The notes under the pieces were generated by a model. The model was given only the letters and a program-made list of their open reading frames with translations. It searched no databases and had not been told where the DNA came from. From Nioella sp. MMSF_3534 (GTDB lineage: Bacteria > Pseudomonadota > Alphaproteobacteria > Rhodobacterales > Rhodobacteraceae), in assembly GCF_030732985.1 (NCBI RefSeq), contig NZ_JASHJX010000004.1, forward strand, positions 91,580 through 155,579: a DNA stretch of 64,000 nt. Reading direction: 5' to 3'. Within the stretch, counting starts at the first letter, position 1. The number at the start of each line of letters is the position of its first letter. Positions 1 to 9,000 of this stretch are shown here, piece after piece. Both the position numbers and the translations under genes were made by a program.

Positions 1-1816
1 GGTAGAGGCCGGGGCGCTGACCTCCGGCAATACCGAGGAAGAAACCGATGCGGTCTGGCGAGGGCTGGAAGAGGGCACGCTGAAGCTTCTCTACCTCGCG
101 CCCGAACGGCTGGCATCCGGCGGGACGGAACGGATGCTGTCGCGCGCGGGCGTCAGCCTGATCGCGGTGGACGAGGCCCATTGCGTCAGCCAGTGGGGCC
201 ACGATTTCCGCCCCGACTACCTGCGTATCGGCGACCTGCGCCGGGCATTGGATGTGCCGCTTGCCGCCTTCACCGCGACGGCGGATGCCGAAACGCGGGC
301 CGAAATCGTCACCCGCCTCTTCAGCGAGGCAAACCCGCCCGAAACCTTCCTGCGTGGCTTCGACAGGCCCAATCTCAGCCTCGCCTTTGACGTGAAGAAC
401 CAGCCGCGTAACCAAATCCTCGCCTTCGCCGCCGCCCGCAAGGGGCAGTCCGGCATCGTCTATTGCGGCACGCGGGCCAAGACCGAGACGCTGGCGCAGG
501 CGCTGCGCGAGGCGGGGCACAATGCCTGCCACTACCATGGCGGGATGGAGGCCGGGGACCGGCGCCACGTGGAAACCCGTTTCGCGCAGGAGGATGGGCT
601 GATCGTGGTGGCGACGATTGCCTTCGGCATGGGCGTGGACAAGCCCGATATCAGGTGGGTGGCCCATGCGGACCTGCCCAAATCCATCGAAGCCTACTAC
701 CAGGAAATCGGTCGCGCGGGCCGCGACGGGGCGCCTGCCGATACACTGACGCTATTCGGCCCCGACGACATCCGCTTCCGCCGCAGCCAGATCGACGAGG
801 GGCTGGCCCCGCCGGACCGCAAATCCGCCGATCATGCCCGGCTGAACGCGCTCCTTGGGTTGGCCGAGGCCACCGGCTGCCGTCGTCAGGTTCTGCTTGG
901 CTATTTCGGAGAAGACCCGGAGCCCTGCGGCAATTGCGACATGTGCAACGACCCGCCGGACCTGTTCGAGGGCGGCGTCGCGGTGCAAAAGGCGCTCTCG
1001 GCCATGCTGCGCACCGGGGAAAGCTTCGGCGCGGGGCACCTCATCGACATCCTGATCGGGGCCGATACCGACAAGATCCGCCAGCGGGGCCACGATGCGC
1101 TGCCCACCTTCGGCGTCGGCACGGAGTTTGACCGGCGCGGCTGGCAGGCAGTGTTCCGGCAGATGGCGGCCCATGACCTCGTGCGCCCCGACCCCGACCG
1201 CCACGGCGCGCTGTTCATGACCGACAAGGCCCGCCCCATCCTGCGCGGCGAGGAAGGGATTACGCTGCGGCGCGACACGATCCGCAAGGCCGCGCGCCGC
1301 CCTGCCGTCAAGATGCTGGTCAGCGAGGAGGACGCGCCGCTGCTGTCGGCGCTGAAGGCCAAGCGCCGGGCCTTGGCGGAGGAGGCTGGGGTGCCCGCCT
1401 ATGTAATCTTCACCGACAAGACGCTGATCGAGATGGCCGAAACCCGGCCCGCGACGCTCGACCAGATGGCAAAGGTGGGCGGCGTCGGCGCAACCAAGCT
1501 CGACCGCTACGGCACGACATTTCTGGAGGTCATCACCGGCGAAACGCCGCAGGAGGCCCATCCGCAGCGCCGCAAGCTGGCCGGGCGCGATGCGGGCCCT
1601 ATATTTGACCAACTGATGCAGGCGCAGGTGGGACTGGCGCGGGGCGAGATGGGGACGGAGAAATACCTCTCCTGCACCCACTCCACGATCCGCCAGATCG
1701 CCGAACGCCGCCCGGATACGCTGGAAGAGCTCGCGCGGATCCAGGGCATGGGGGATTTGAAGTTGGAACGCTTCGGACCGGCGTTTCTCGACGTGATAAG
1801 GGGAAGCGAATGCTGA
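1..1816 (+). CDS. recQ: ATP-dependent DNA helicase RecQ (5' partial)
   Basis: 3'-5' DNA helicase of recombination and replication-fork repair, in the cytoplasm. The reading frame is open from base 2, so the N-terminus with Walker A lies outside the window; 604 residues remain. Seen: the DEAH box at residues 57-60 followed by the RecQ-typical CVSQWGHDFRPDY stretch, the helicase C motif EIGRAGRDG near residue 235, and four zinc-ligand cysteines (about 293, 309, 312, 315) of the RecQ-C-terminal region. Two successive HRDC domains follow (about 450-515 and 535-602), each ending in a VGGVGATKLDRYG / IQGMGDLKLERFG type helix-hairpin. One HRDC is the norm in enterobacterial RecQ; two or three occur in some other lineages. 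The stop overlaps the start of yaaA by 7 bp, so the two are probably co-translated. Confidence 0.95.
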   Translation, partial: VEAGALTSGNTEEETDAVWRGLEEGTLKLLYLAPERLASGGTERMLSRAGVSLIAVDEAHCVSQWGHDFRPDYLRIGDLRRALDVPLAAFTATADAETRAEIVTRLFSEANPPETFLRGFDRPNLSLAFDVKNQPRNQILAFAAARKGQSGIVYCGTRAKTETLAQALREAGHNACHYHGGMEAGDRRHVETRFAQEDGLIVVATIAFGMGVDKPDIRWVAHADLPKSIEAYYQEIGRAGRDGAPADTLTLFGPDDIRFRRSQIDEGLAPPDRKSADHARLNALLGLAEATGCRRQVLLGYFGEDPEPCGNCDMCNDPPDLFEGGVAVQKALSAMLRTGESFGAGHLIDILIGADTDKIRQRGHDALPTFGVGTEFDRRGWQAVFRQMAAHDLVRPDPDRHGALFMTDKARPILRGEEGITLRRDTIRKAARRPAVKMLVSEEDAPLLSALKAKRRALAEEAGVPAYVIFTDKTLIEMAETRPATLDQMAKVGGVGATKLDRYGTTFLEVITGETPQEAHPQRRKLAGRDAGPIFDQLMQAQVGLARGEMGTEKYLSCTHSTIRQIAERRPDTLEELARIQGMGDLKLERFGPAFLDVIRGSEC

Positions 1817-2577
1817 TCGTGATTTCACCGGCGAAGAAGCTGGACTGGACCGCGCGGGATGTGGAAATGACCGCGCCCATGTTTCAGGAGGATGCCGACC
1901 GGTTGGCAGAGGTCGCGCAGGGCCTGTCCGTGGCCGAGTTGCAAAAGCTCATGCATATCAGCGAAAGCCTTGGCAAACTGAACCGCGACCGCTTTGCCCG
2001 GTTCCATGAACACGCCGAAAAGCGCCCCGCTGTTCTGGCCTTTGCGGGCGACACCTATACGGGGCTGGAGGCGGGCAGCCTCGACGCCGAAGAACTGGCC
2101 TATGCCCAGGATCACCTACGTATTCTTTCGGGCCTCTACGGGCTGCTGCGCCCATTGGATGCGATGCAGGAATACCGGCTGGAGATGGGCAGCCGGTTGA
2201 AGACCGACCGGGGCCGGTCGCTCTATGACTATTGGGGTGGCCAGATCGCCGAGGCGCTGAATGTCGAGGCGGACCGGCTGAACACTGAGACGTTGATCAA
2301 CTGCGCCTCGGTGGAATACTTCACCGCCGTGAAGCCGGATGTTCTGCGCCCCCGCGTGATCACGCCCCAGTTCCTGGAGGAAAAGCCCGGCGGACCCAAG
2401 GTGGTCAGCTTCTTTGCCAAGAAAGCGCGCGGCGCGATGGCCCGCTTCATTATCCAGAACCGGCTGCGAGACCCCGAGGCGATGCTCGACTTCGACACCG
2501 GTGGCTATCGGTACGCACCGGAGCTGAGCGCGCCCGACAAGCCCGCCTTCTACCGGCCCGCGATGGCGGAAGTGTAG
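1810..2577 (+). CDS. yaaA: Peroxide stress protein YaaA (DUF328/UPF0246)
   Basis: 255-residue protein of the YaaA family, which in E. coli lowers intracellular free iron during H2O2 stress. The N-terminus MLIVISPAKKLDW and the internal NCASVEYF and FFAKKARG stretches are family signatures, and the length is the usual one. The ATG lies inside the end of recQ (7-bp overlap), pointing to translational coupling. A three-unit palindrome array follows the stop codon. Confidence 0.93.
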   Translation: MLIVISPAKKLDWTARDVEMTAPMFQEDADRLAEVAQGLSVAELQKLMHISESLGKLNRDRFARFHEHAEKRPAVLAFAGDTYTGLEAGSLDAEELAYAQDHLRILSGLYGLLRPLDAMQEYRLEMGSRLKTDRGRSLYDYWGGQIAEALNVEADRLNTETLINCASVEYFTAVKPDVLRPRVITPQFLEEKPGGPKVVSFFAKKARGAMARFIIQNRLRDPEAMLDFDTGGYRYAPELSAPDKPAFYRPAMAEV

Positions 2578-2584
2578 GGCGACA

Positions 2585-2646
2585 AAGCGGTTTGCAAACC
2601 GCTTGGAAGGGCCTTGCAAGGCCCTTTAACGCGCTTCAAGCGCGTT
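2585..2646. repeat. Array of three consecutive palindromes
   Basis: Between convergent yaaA and the rhodanese gene lie three back-to-back palindromes: AAGCGGTTTGCAAACCGCTT (2585-2604), AAGGGCCTTGCAAGGCCCTT (2607-2626) and a 19-mer with one unpaired centre base (2628-2646). The first two are perfect 20-bp palindromes. None is followed by a clear T-tract, so they are not classical terminators. A related array recurs at 53369-53425. Confidence 0.8.
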
Positions 2647-2653
2647 GGCGCCC

Positions 2654-3100
2654 TCAACAGACCGTGCAGCCCATATCCCGCGTTGGCGCCACGGGGCTGT
2701 AGCCCTCGCGCAGAACCCGCACCATGCCGCCCGCCACGTCAATGACCGGCGCGTCAACCGCCTCCGCAATCTGCCGCGTGGCGCGCGACGTGCGGTTCCC
2801 CGTCCGGCAGATGAGCGCCAGGCTCTGCCCGTCCTGCAAATGCGGACGCAGGGCGGAAAGAAAGCTGTCGCGATCCGCATAGGTGATCAACAGCGCGCCG
2901 TCGATCACGCCGGTCTGCTGCCATTCCTCGGGGCGGCGGATATCGACCAGCAGGACCGAATCGTCCTGGGCCAGCGCATCGCCCGACAGGGCCGCAAGGG
3001 TCAGGTTTTCCGGCTCTCGCCCACGCCCGAAGAGAAAGCCCGCGGCGGCAAGGGCCAAGGCGGCGGCGGAGCCGAAGGCGAGGAAAAGGCGTCTGTCCAT
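2654..3100 (-). CDS. Rhodanese-like domain protein, exported or membrane-anchored
   Basis: 148 residues when begun at the ATG at 3100 (MDRRLFLAFGSAAALALAAA); this start gives a clean N-terminal hydrophobic segment of about 18 residues, likely a signal or anchor. The rest is one rhodanese fold: LLVDIRRPEEW, then the active-site loop CRTGNRTS with the catalytic cysteine. Rhodaneses carry sulfane sulfur on that cysteine; the substrate is unknown. The C-terminus ends GCTVC, giving two more cysteines. It converges on yaaA across the palindrome array. Confidence 0.85.
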   Translation of the reverse strand: MDRRLFLAFGSAAALALAAAGFLFGRGREPENLTLAALSGDALAQDDSVLLVDIRRPEEWQQTGVIDGALLITYADRDSFLSALRPHLQDGQSLALICRTGNRTSRATRQIAEAVDAPVIDVAGGMVRVLREGYSPVAPTRDMGCTVC

Positions 3101-3239
3101 GGCGCGTCTCATGCAATGAGGACTGTCAATGCGGCGCATTTAGTCCTGGGGGGCGATGTCTTCAACCGCACGGATCAGGTGGCATTGTCGCAGCGCCTGT
3201 GATCTGCTCTGCACCCGTGAGACCAGCGAGAGGAACGCG

Positions 3240-3929
3240 ATGACATTGATCCCATTTGGCCCTGGCCTCTGGCTGGTCGAGGGACCGGATATCCGGGCGG
3301 CGGCGGGGTTTCACTATCCCACGCGCATGGCCGTCGTGCAGCTAGCCGATGGCGGCCTCTGGCTCTGGTCGCCTGTGCGCCTGACCCCCGCCCTGCTGGA
3401 GGCGCTGGAGCCGCTCGGCCCCGTTCGGCACATCGTCGCGCCCAACCGGCTGCATCACATGGCGCTTTCGGATTGGGTGCATTTCAGTCCCGGAGTCCGG
3501 CTGCACGCCGCGCCGGGGCTGCGGGCGAAGCGGGGGGATCTGCACTTCTCCAGCGATCTGGGCGACACTCCGCATCCCGACTGGTCAGGCCAGATTGATC
3601 AGGTGATCTTCCCCAATGCCATCGCCGATGAGGTCGTGTTCTTCCACCGCGACAGCGGCACGGTCCTCTTCACCGACCTGCTGCAACAGATGCCGAAGGG
3701 CTGGTATCGCGGCTGGCGGCGGCTGATGGCGTGGCTGGACTTGATGACCGGGGGCGAGCCACAGGTGCCCCGCAAGTTCCGTATGGCCACGCGGGACAAA
3801 ACCGCCGCCCGCGTCGCTCTCGAACAGATCAGGACGTGGCAGCCGAAACAGGTGGTCATGGCCCATGGCACGCCCGTCACGGACAAGGCCGATACGTTCC
3901 TGTCCCGCGCCTTTTCCTGGCTTGGCTAG
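3240..3929 (+). CDS. DUF4336 domain-containing protein
   Basis: 229 residues, begun at the ATG at 3240 with AGAGGA seven to eight bases upstream; the longer open frame to 3156 has no homology-like N-terminus. The sequence matches the DUF4336 family (metallo-beta-lactamase-like fold of unknown function): GLWLVEGP at the start, then IVAPNRLHHMAL and VMAHGTPV, where histidines sit at metal-ligand-like places. No signal peptide. Molecular role unknown. Confidence 0.82.
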   Translation: MTLIPFGPGLWLVEGPDIRAAAGFHYPTRMAVVQLADGGLWLWSPVRLTPALLEALEPLGPVRHIVAPNRLHHMALSDWVHFSPGVRLHAAPGLRAKRGDLHFSSDLGDTPHPDWSGQIDQVIFPNAIADEVVFFHRDSGTVLFTDLLQQMPKGWYRGWRRLMAWLDLMTGGEPQVPRKFRMATRDKTAARVALEQIRTWQPKQVVMAHGTPVTDKADTFLSRAFSWLG

Positions 3930-3935
3930 AGGGCT

Positions 3936-4250
3936 TCAGCCCTTCTTCAGCACATTCTCGGCAAAGGCCTTCTCGAAGGCGGCCTGCTTCTCGGGACTGG
4001 CCTCAGACTGGTTGCGGGTCTTCCACTCGTCATAGGGCATGCCGTAATAGGCCTCGCGCCCCTCGTCCTTGGTCATTTCGATGCCACGCTCATTCGCGGC
4101 TTCCTGATACCAGCGGGACAGGCAGTTGCGGCAGAACCCGGCGAGGTTCATCAGGTCGATATTCTGCACGTCCGGGCGGTCGTCCATCAGGTGCTGACGC
4201 AGGCGGCGGAAGGCGGCGGCCTCGATCTCGATACGGGTCTGGTCGTCCAT
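3936..4250 (-). CDS. DUF1244 domain-containing protein
   Basis: 104 residues starting MDDQTRIEIEAAAFRRL; the start at 4250 is chosen because GGAGAT lies just upstream. The CRNCLSRWY motif with paired cysteines and the YYGMPYDEWK segment identify the DUF1244 family, small cytoplasmic proteins common in Alphaproteobacteria with known structures but no assigned function. It is the last gene of a three-gene minus-strand run with the CHMI-like and N-formylglutamate amidohydrolase genes. Confidence 0.87.
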   Translation of the reverse strand: MDDQTRIEIEAAAFRRLRQHLMDDRPDVQNIDLMNLAGFCRNCLSRWYQEAANERGIEMTKDEGREAYYGMPYDEWKTRNQSEASPEKQAAFEKAFAENVLKKG

Positions 4251-4264
4251 CTCTGATCTCCTTC

Positions 4265-4597
4265 TCACAAGACGCGCTTGGTATAGGCGGCACTCAGGTC
4301 CTTCACGTCGACCGACAAAGAACCAACCTCGGGCAGGTGCGATTCCAGCACGGTCAGCACGCATCGTGCAAGGGCGGCCTTGGTCGGATCATCCCGGCCC
4401 GGCAGCAGCGACAGGTCCGCATGGGCGAAGCTCTGCGGCTCGGTCCCGATGCGCCAATGGGGGCAGGGCAGGGTTCTGATTTTCAGGCTTTCGGGATGCG
4501 GAATGGCATCATAGGCGGCCAGTGCCTGAAACAGGGCCTCACACAGCGCCTGATCCACGGCGACATTGGCAGAATGTTGAAGTGTCAGATGGGGCAA
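4265..4597 (-). CDS. 5-carboxymethyl-2-hydroxymuconate isomerase family protein
   Basis: 110 residues, N-terminus PHLTLQHSANV, which matches the CHMI (HpaF) family of the tautomerase superfamily; Pro2 would be the catalytic base after removal of the initiator. The start codon is TTG at 4597, preceded by GAGGAG six bases upstream. The family acts in homoprotocatechuate degradation, but no other hpa gene is nearby, so the real substrate is unclear. It lies 12 bp downstream of the N-formylglutamate amidohydrolase gene. Confidence 0.8.
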   Translation of the reverse strand: MPHLTLQHSANVAVDQALCEALFQALAAYDAIPHPESLKIRTLPCPHWRIGTEPQSFAHADLSLLPGRDDPTKAALARCVLTVLESHLPEVGSLSVDVKDLSAAYTKRVL

Positions 4598-4609
4598 TTC
4601 AAGCTCCTC

Positions 4610-5347
4610 TCAGCAACCGGCATCGGTCAGGGCTCCTTCCAGAATCGGGGCCAGACGCTGACCCCAATGTTCCTGCTGTTCCGGCGTTGCGATCAGATCG
4701 TTGCGCAGCTCGATCAGCACATGCGGGCGGCCCGGTTCCACCCCGTGGCGGTCCATGCTGTCGCCGGGCAGGTGGCCGGAATAGGGTTCGTTGTCTCCCA
4801 CATAGATGTCGGCCTCAGCCCGCAGGCGGTCCAGCAGCGGGGCCGCCAACCGCTCATCCTCGGCATAGAGCACCCCCACATGCCACGGCCGCATCTCGCG
4901 CCCCTTGAATTGCGGGGTAAAGCTGTGGACGGCCAGCAAGACCGTATCATCGCGCCGCGCGGCCAGCTCTGTCAGCGCGTTGTGATAGGGCCGGTGAAAG
5001 GCCGCGAGCCGCCGCTCCTGCTCCGCCGCATCGGCCCCCCGGTTCGCCGGGATGATCGACCCGTCATAAAGCTTCATCAGCACAGTCGGGTCATGCTCCC
5101 CCCGGTTGGGGTCGATCACCAGACGCGAGAAATCCGACAGGATCACCGGCGCGCCCATTTCCCGCGCCAAGGCCCGGGACAGCCCCGCCGCGCCGATATC
5201 GTAGGCGATATGGCGGTTCATATCCGCCTCCGGCAGACCCAGGTCGCCGCCACTCACGCAATCGGGCACCCGGTTCGAGGCATGGTCGCAGGTGATCAGC
5301 CAACGAGAGGCGCGGTCTTGCCCTTCGATGTGGAAAGGGGCTGTCAT
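4610..5347 (-). CDS. N-formylglutamate amidohydrolase family protein
   Basis: 245 residues. Seen: ITCDHASNRVP near the N-terminus, DIGAAGLSRALA, an HSFTP segment and HVLIELRNDLI, the pattern of the N-formylglutamate amidohydrolase (HutG/FGase) family of zinc hydrolases, which releases formate and glutamate at the end of histidine degradation. No hut genes are present here. The start at 5347 is chosen because it is followed directly by MTAPFHIEGQD and has AAGGA upstream; ATGs at 5365 and 5383 in the same frame are alternatives. Divergent from pyk. Confidence 0.85.
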   Translation of the reverse strand: MTAPFHIEGQDRASRWLITCDHASNRVPDCVSGGDLGLPEADMNRHIAYDIGAAGLSRALAREMGAPVILSDFSRLVIDPNRGEHDPTVLMKLYDGSIIPANRGADAAEQERRLAAFHRPYHNALTELAARRDDTVLLAVHSFTPQFKGREMRPWHVGVLYAEDERLAAPLLDRLRAEADIYVGDNEPYSGHLPGDSMDRHGVEPGRPHVLIELRNDLIATPEQQEHWGQRLAPILEGALTDAGC

Positions 5348-5446
5348 TTCCGTGTTATCCTTCATAGACAAAAGGGACATATGACAGGTTAGACGCGAGT
5401 GCCAGTTGTCATGTTCCGCGAATTGGGACATAAGGGCCGCAACCGA

Positions 5447-5464
5447 AATGCTAGCGCTAACATT
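5447..5464. promoter_or_regulatory. Putative LacI-family operator upstream of pyk
   Basis: AATGCTAGCGCTAACATT is an 18-bp near-perfect palindrome (one mismatch per half) with a central CG, the form typical of LacI/GalR-family operators. It ends 27 bp before the pyk start codon. Assignment to a particular regulator is inference. Confidence 0.5.
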
Positions 5465-5491
5465 TGTCGAAGGCGAAACGAGGGACCGATC

Positions 5492-6937
5492 ATGAAACAC
5501 CTGCGCAACGTGAAGATCGTGGCAACCCTCGGGCCTGCCTCCAACGACTACAAGATGATCCGCGCGCTGTTCGAGGCCGGGGCCAACGTGTTCCGCCTGA
5601 ACATGAGCCATGGCGACCACGAGGAAATCCGCGCACGCCATACGATCATCCGTCAGGTGGAAAAGGACACAGGTCGCCCGATTGCCATCCTGGCCGATCT
5701 CCAGGGCCCGAAACTGCGCTGCGGTGTCTTCGCAAATGGCCCCTATGAACTGGAAGACGGTGCCCCCTTCCGCTTCGATCTGGATGAGGCCGAGGGCGAC
5801 CATACCCGCGTGCAGCTGCCCCACCCCGAAATCTTCGCGGCGCTGGAACCGGGCTCGACCCTTCTGGTCAATGACGGCAAGATCAAGCTGCAGGTGGAAG
5901 ATTGCGGCGCGGATTTCGCCAATTGCAAGGTCATCGCAGGCGGGTCCATCTCCAACCGCAAGGGCGTGAACGTGCCCGATGTGGTGCTGCCGCTGGCGGC
6001 CCTGTCCGACAAGGACCGCAAGGACCTGGAGTTTGTCTGCCAGCTTGGCGTCGACTGGCTGGCACTCAGTTTCGTGCAGCGCGCCGCAGATGTCGAGGAG
6101 GCCCGCGGGCTGGCCAAAGGCCGCGCCGCGATCCTGTCCAAGATCGAGAAACCGGCGGCGGTGAAGGCATTTGACGAGATCCTCGCCGCTTCTGACGGGA
6201 TCATGGTGGCGCGGGGCGATCTGGGTGTGGAACTGCCCGTGCAGGCGGTGCCGCCGATCCAGAAACGGCTTGTCCGGGCCTGTCGTGCCGCCGCCAAACC
6301 GGTGATCGTGGCGACCCAGATGCTCGAGTCGATGATCGAAAGCCCGGTTCCGACCCGCGCCGAAGTGACCGACGTGGCCAACGCCATCTATGAAGGTGCC
6401 GATGCAGTGATGCTCTCTGCCGAAAGTGCTGCGGGCGGTTATCCGATCGAGGCGGTGACGACCATGAACAATGTCGCGGTAGAGGTCGAGGCCGACTCGA
6501 CCTATCGCGACATCATCGAATCAAGCCGCAAGGTCACTCGATCCACCGTGGCCGATGGCATCGTTTCCTCCGCCCGCGAAATCGCGGAAACCACCGATAT
6601 CAAGGCGATCTGCTGTTTCACCCAATCGGGTGGCACGGCGTCCCTTGTTGCCCGTGAACGTCCGCGCGTGCCGATCATCGTCATGACCCCCATCGTCGAT
6701 GTGGCCCGCCGCATGTGCCTGACCTGGGGCACGAACTGCTACCTGACGGGCGAACTCACGCGCTTCAAGATGGCCGTGACTTCTGCGGCGCGTGCCGCGC
6801 GGGACGCTGGTTTTGCCACGGAAACCGATTTTATCGTCGTCACCGCCGGTGTCCCCTTCAATGTGCAGGGAACAACGAATATCATCCGCGTCGCCCCCTG
6901 TGACGAGCGGTTGATCATGTCGACCGATATGGAATGA
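5492..6937 (+). CDS. pyk: Pyruvate kinase
   Basis: 481 residues; converts phosphoenolpyruvate and ADP to pyruvate and ATP, the last step of glycolysis and the Entner-Doudoroff route. Family motifs in order: KIVATLGPAS, FRLNMSHGDHE, ADLQGPKLR, LSKIEKPAAV (catalytic lysine), MVARGDLGVE and ATQMLESMI followed by PTRAEVTDVANA. The start at 5492 is preceded by GAGGGA. A LacI-type palindrome lies in the leader. A small membrane-protein gene overlaps the stop by 4 bp. Confidence 0.97.
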   Translation: MKHLRNVKIVATLGPASNDYKMIRALFEAGANVFRLNMSHGDHEEIRARHTIIRQVEKDTGRPIAILADLQGPKLRCGVFANGPYELEDGAPFRFDLDEAEGDHTRVQLPHPEIFAALEPGSTLLVNDGKIKLQVEDCGADFANCKVIAGGSISNRKGVNVPDVVLPLAALSDKDRKDLEFVCQLGVDWLALSFVQRAADVEEARGLAKGRAAILSKIEKPAAVKAFDEILAASDGIMVARGDLGVELPVQAVPPIQKRLVRACRAAAKPVIVATQMLESMIESPVPTRAEVTDVANAIYEGADAVMLSAESAAGGYPIEAVTTMNNVAVEVEADSTYRDIIESSRKVTRSTVADGIVSSAREIAETTDIKAICCFTQSGGTASLVARERPRVPIIVMTPIVDVARRMCLTWGTNCYLTGELTRFKMAVTSAARAARDAGFATETDFIVVTAGVPFNVQGTTNIIRVAPCDERLIMSTDME

Positions 6938-7164
6938 TCCTGAGCCCCGACATCCTGCTGACCCTCTCGACCCTGGTGATCCTCTTTTCGATCGCCTCGG
7001 CCCTGTCGGTCTGGTCGGACGGGGAGTTTCCGACCATCGCGATTGGGGCGCTGGCGGCGGGTGTTGGCGTGTTCGTCTATGCCTACTGGTCGCTCGACGA
7101 CCCGAGTGGCTGGCGTGAAGTGCCCGATGCGTTCATCTCGGTCCTGTCACGAGTGATGAACTGA
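6934..7164 (+). CDS. Small two-helix membrane protein
   Basis: 76 residues with two hydrophobic segments (about 6-25 and 33-52) and a short soluble tail. The start overlaps the pyk stop in an ATGA arrangement, so it is likely expressed with pyk. No family recognised; function unknown. Confidence 0.65.
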   Translation: MILSPDILLTLSTLVILFSIASALSVWSDGEFPTIAIGALAAGVGVFVYAYWSLDDPSGWREVPDAFISVLSRVMN

Positions 7165-7275
7165 CCCCCTTGCCTTGTCCCCGGATTGTCGGTAACAGAC
7201 GCGCTCCAACCGGTGCGGCCGGCCGAGAGGCATGCCGAGTCGCGCCAGAACGTAGCCAATGAACTGGAGACGAAA

Positions 7276-7476
7276 ATGCCCAAGATGAAGACCAAGTCGA
7301 GCGCCAAGAAGCGCTTCAAGGTCACGGCTTCCGGCCGTGTCAAAGCAGGCCAGGCGGGTAAGCGCCACGGCATGATCAAACGGACCACCAAGTTCATCCG
7401 CACCGCGCGGGGAACCACGATCCTGTCCGCCCCTGACGAAAAGATCGTCAAGGGTTACATGCCCTACGCACGCTAA
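7276..7476 (+). CDS. rpmI: 50S ribosomal protein L35
   Basis: 66 residues, [20 protein letters not shown], the invariant L35 N-terminus; lysine/arginine-rich and of normal length. The ATG at 7276 follows GGAGACGAAA. It forms the usual pair with rplT, 12 bp downstream; infC, which often precedes the pair, is not here. Confidence 0.97.
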   Translation: MPKMKTKSSAKKRFKVTASGRVKAGQAGKRHGMIKRTTKFIRTARGTTILSAPDEKIVKGYMPYAR

Positions 7477-7488
7477 GGAGGCCTGACA

Positions 7489-7851
7489 ATGTCCCGAGTT
7501 AAAGGCGGCACCACCACCCACGCCCGTCACCGCAAGATCGTCAAGGCCGCCAAGGGTTACTACGGTGCCCGCAGCCGCAACTTCCGCACCGCGACGCAGG
7601 CCGTCGACAAGGCCAACCAGTACGCGACCCGCGACCGCAAGGCCCGCAAGCGTCAGTTCCGCGCCCTGTGGATTCAGCGCATCAACGCGGCTGTTCGCGC
7701 CCATGACGAATCGCTGACCTATTCGCGCTTCATCAACGGTCTGGCGCTGGCCGGTATCGAAGTGGACCGCAAGGTTCTGGCCGATCTCGCCGTGCACGAG
7801 CCCGAAGCATTCGGCGCCATCGTCGACCAGGCGAAAGGCGCGCTGGCCTAA
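7489..7851 (+). CDS. rplT: 50S ribosomal protein L20
   Basis: 120 residues, [29 protein letters not shown], the L20 signature, with [16 protein letters not shown] in the middle. L20 is needed early in 50S assembly and in other bacteria represses its own operon. A strong AAGGAGG precedes the start. An intrinsic terminator follows. Confidence 0.98.
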   Translation: MSRVKGGTTTHARHRKIVKAAKGYYGARSRNFRTATQAVDKANQYATRDRKARKRQFRALWIQRINAAVRAHDESLTYSRFINGLALAGIEVDRKVLADLAVHEPEAFGAIVDQAKGALA

Positions 7852-7874
7852 GCTGGCCTATAGCTGAGAAACAG

Positions 7875-7909
7875 AAAGCCCCGGCAGGTTCGATCCCGCC
7901 GGGGTTTTT
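7875..7909 (+). terminator. Rho-independent terminator of rpmI-rplT
   Basis: CCCCGGC (7879-7885) pairs with GCCGGGG (7898-7904) around a 12-base loop and is followed by TTTTTCTTT. It lies 27 bp beyond the rplT stop. Confidence 0.88.
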
Positions 7910-7974
7910 CTTTGCCATGTTCGCTATCCCGCGCCTAGACTTGCCACCCAAGGTTGCATGGGAAGGGGCGTATC

Positions 7975-8994
7975 ATGGGCAAGGTGCTGGTGACCGGGGC
8001 GAATGGTCATGTCGGGTTCAATCTGGTGAAGGAACTGGTCAGCCGTGGCACGGACCTGCGGGTTTCGGTCCGCGATGCGGATGATCCGGCCAAGTCAGCC
8101 CCGCTCCGGGCGCTTGGGGTGCAGGATATCGTGTCGCTCGACGTGCAGGATGCCGATGGGTTCCGCACTGCCACTGAGGGCATAGACCTGCTCTACCATG
8201 TCGCCGCGACCTATCGCTATGTCACCTCCGGCGCGGACGCGGATGCGCAAATGGTGCGCGACGCGGTCGAGGGCGCAACGGCTGCGATCCGGGCGGCTGC
8301 TGCCAGTGGCGTGCGCAAGGTTGTGCTGACCTCATCCACCGTCACCCTGCCGCTCGGCACCTCGCCCGAGGACAGGAAGAGCGAAGCCGACTGGACCGAA
8401 GACCTGAGCGTTCCCTATATCCGCGCCAAGACCCTGGCCGAGAAACGGGCCTGGGACTTGGCGGCGGAGCTTGGCGTGAACATGGTCTCTGTCCTGCCTG
8501 CGGGCATCTTCGGCGGTACCTTCCACAAACCCACGCAATCCACCGATTTCATCGAGGCCATCGCCAAGGGGGCCCTGCGTATGGGCTCGTTCAAGGGCGT
8601 CATGCCCTTTGTCGATGTGCGTGACGTTGTGGACGGGCATATCCGGGCGGCGGAACAGGATGTGTCGGGCCGGTTCATCCTCTGCAATGACCGGTTCCCG
8701 AGCTTTGATGAGATCATCGACATCCTGCGCGCTCAGGGAATGCGCGTTGGTCGCCCGCTGATGACCGTGCCCCTGTTCATGTACCCGATCGCCCCGCTGA
8801 TGAACCGCATGACCAGCCGCCTGATCGGGGCACCGCCCTTGATCACGCCAGAGTTTGCGGTGCTGAACCGGGGGCGCTACTTTGCCTCGTCCAACCAGCG
8901 GGCGAAAGATGTGCTCGGCTGGCAGCCGACCGTCAGCACCGAGACCAGCATCCGCGATACGGTCGAGGAACTCCGGCGCATCGGGCGGCTCTGA
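7975..8994 (+). CDS. NAD(P)-dependent epimerase/dehydratase (extended SDR)
   Basis: 339 residues with the Rossmann motif TGANGHVG at residues 6-13, the DLLYHVAATYRY region, a conserved LTSSTVTL strand and the catalytic YIRAK (YxxxK). This is an extended short-chain dehydrogenase most like the dihydroflavonol-4-reductase / 3-beta-hydroxysteroid-dehydrogenase-like group. The start at 7975 removes an unlikely N-terminal extension and has GGAAGGGGCG upstream. The substrate cannot be told from sequence. Monocistronic by position. Confidence 0.82.
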   Translation: MGKVLVTGANGHVGFNLVKELVSRGTDLRVSVRDADDPAKSAPLRALGVQDIVSLDVQDADGFRTATEGIDLLYHVAATYRYVTSGADADAQMVRDAVEGATAAIRAAAASGVRKVVLTSSTVTLPLGTSPEDRKSEADWTEDLSVPYIRAKTLAEKRAWDLAAELGVNMVSVLPAGIFGGTFHKPTQSTDFIEAIAKGALRMGSFKGVMPFVDVRDVVDGHIRAAEQDVSGRFILCNDRFPSFDEIIDILRAQGMRVGRPLMTVPLFMYPIAPLMNRMTSRLIGAPPLITPEFAVLNRGRYFASSNQRAKDVLGWQPTVSTETSIRDTVEELRRIGRL

Positions 8995-9000
8995 GATCTG

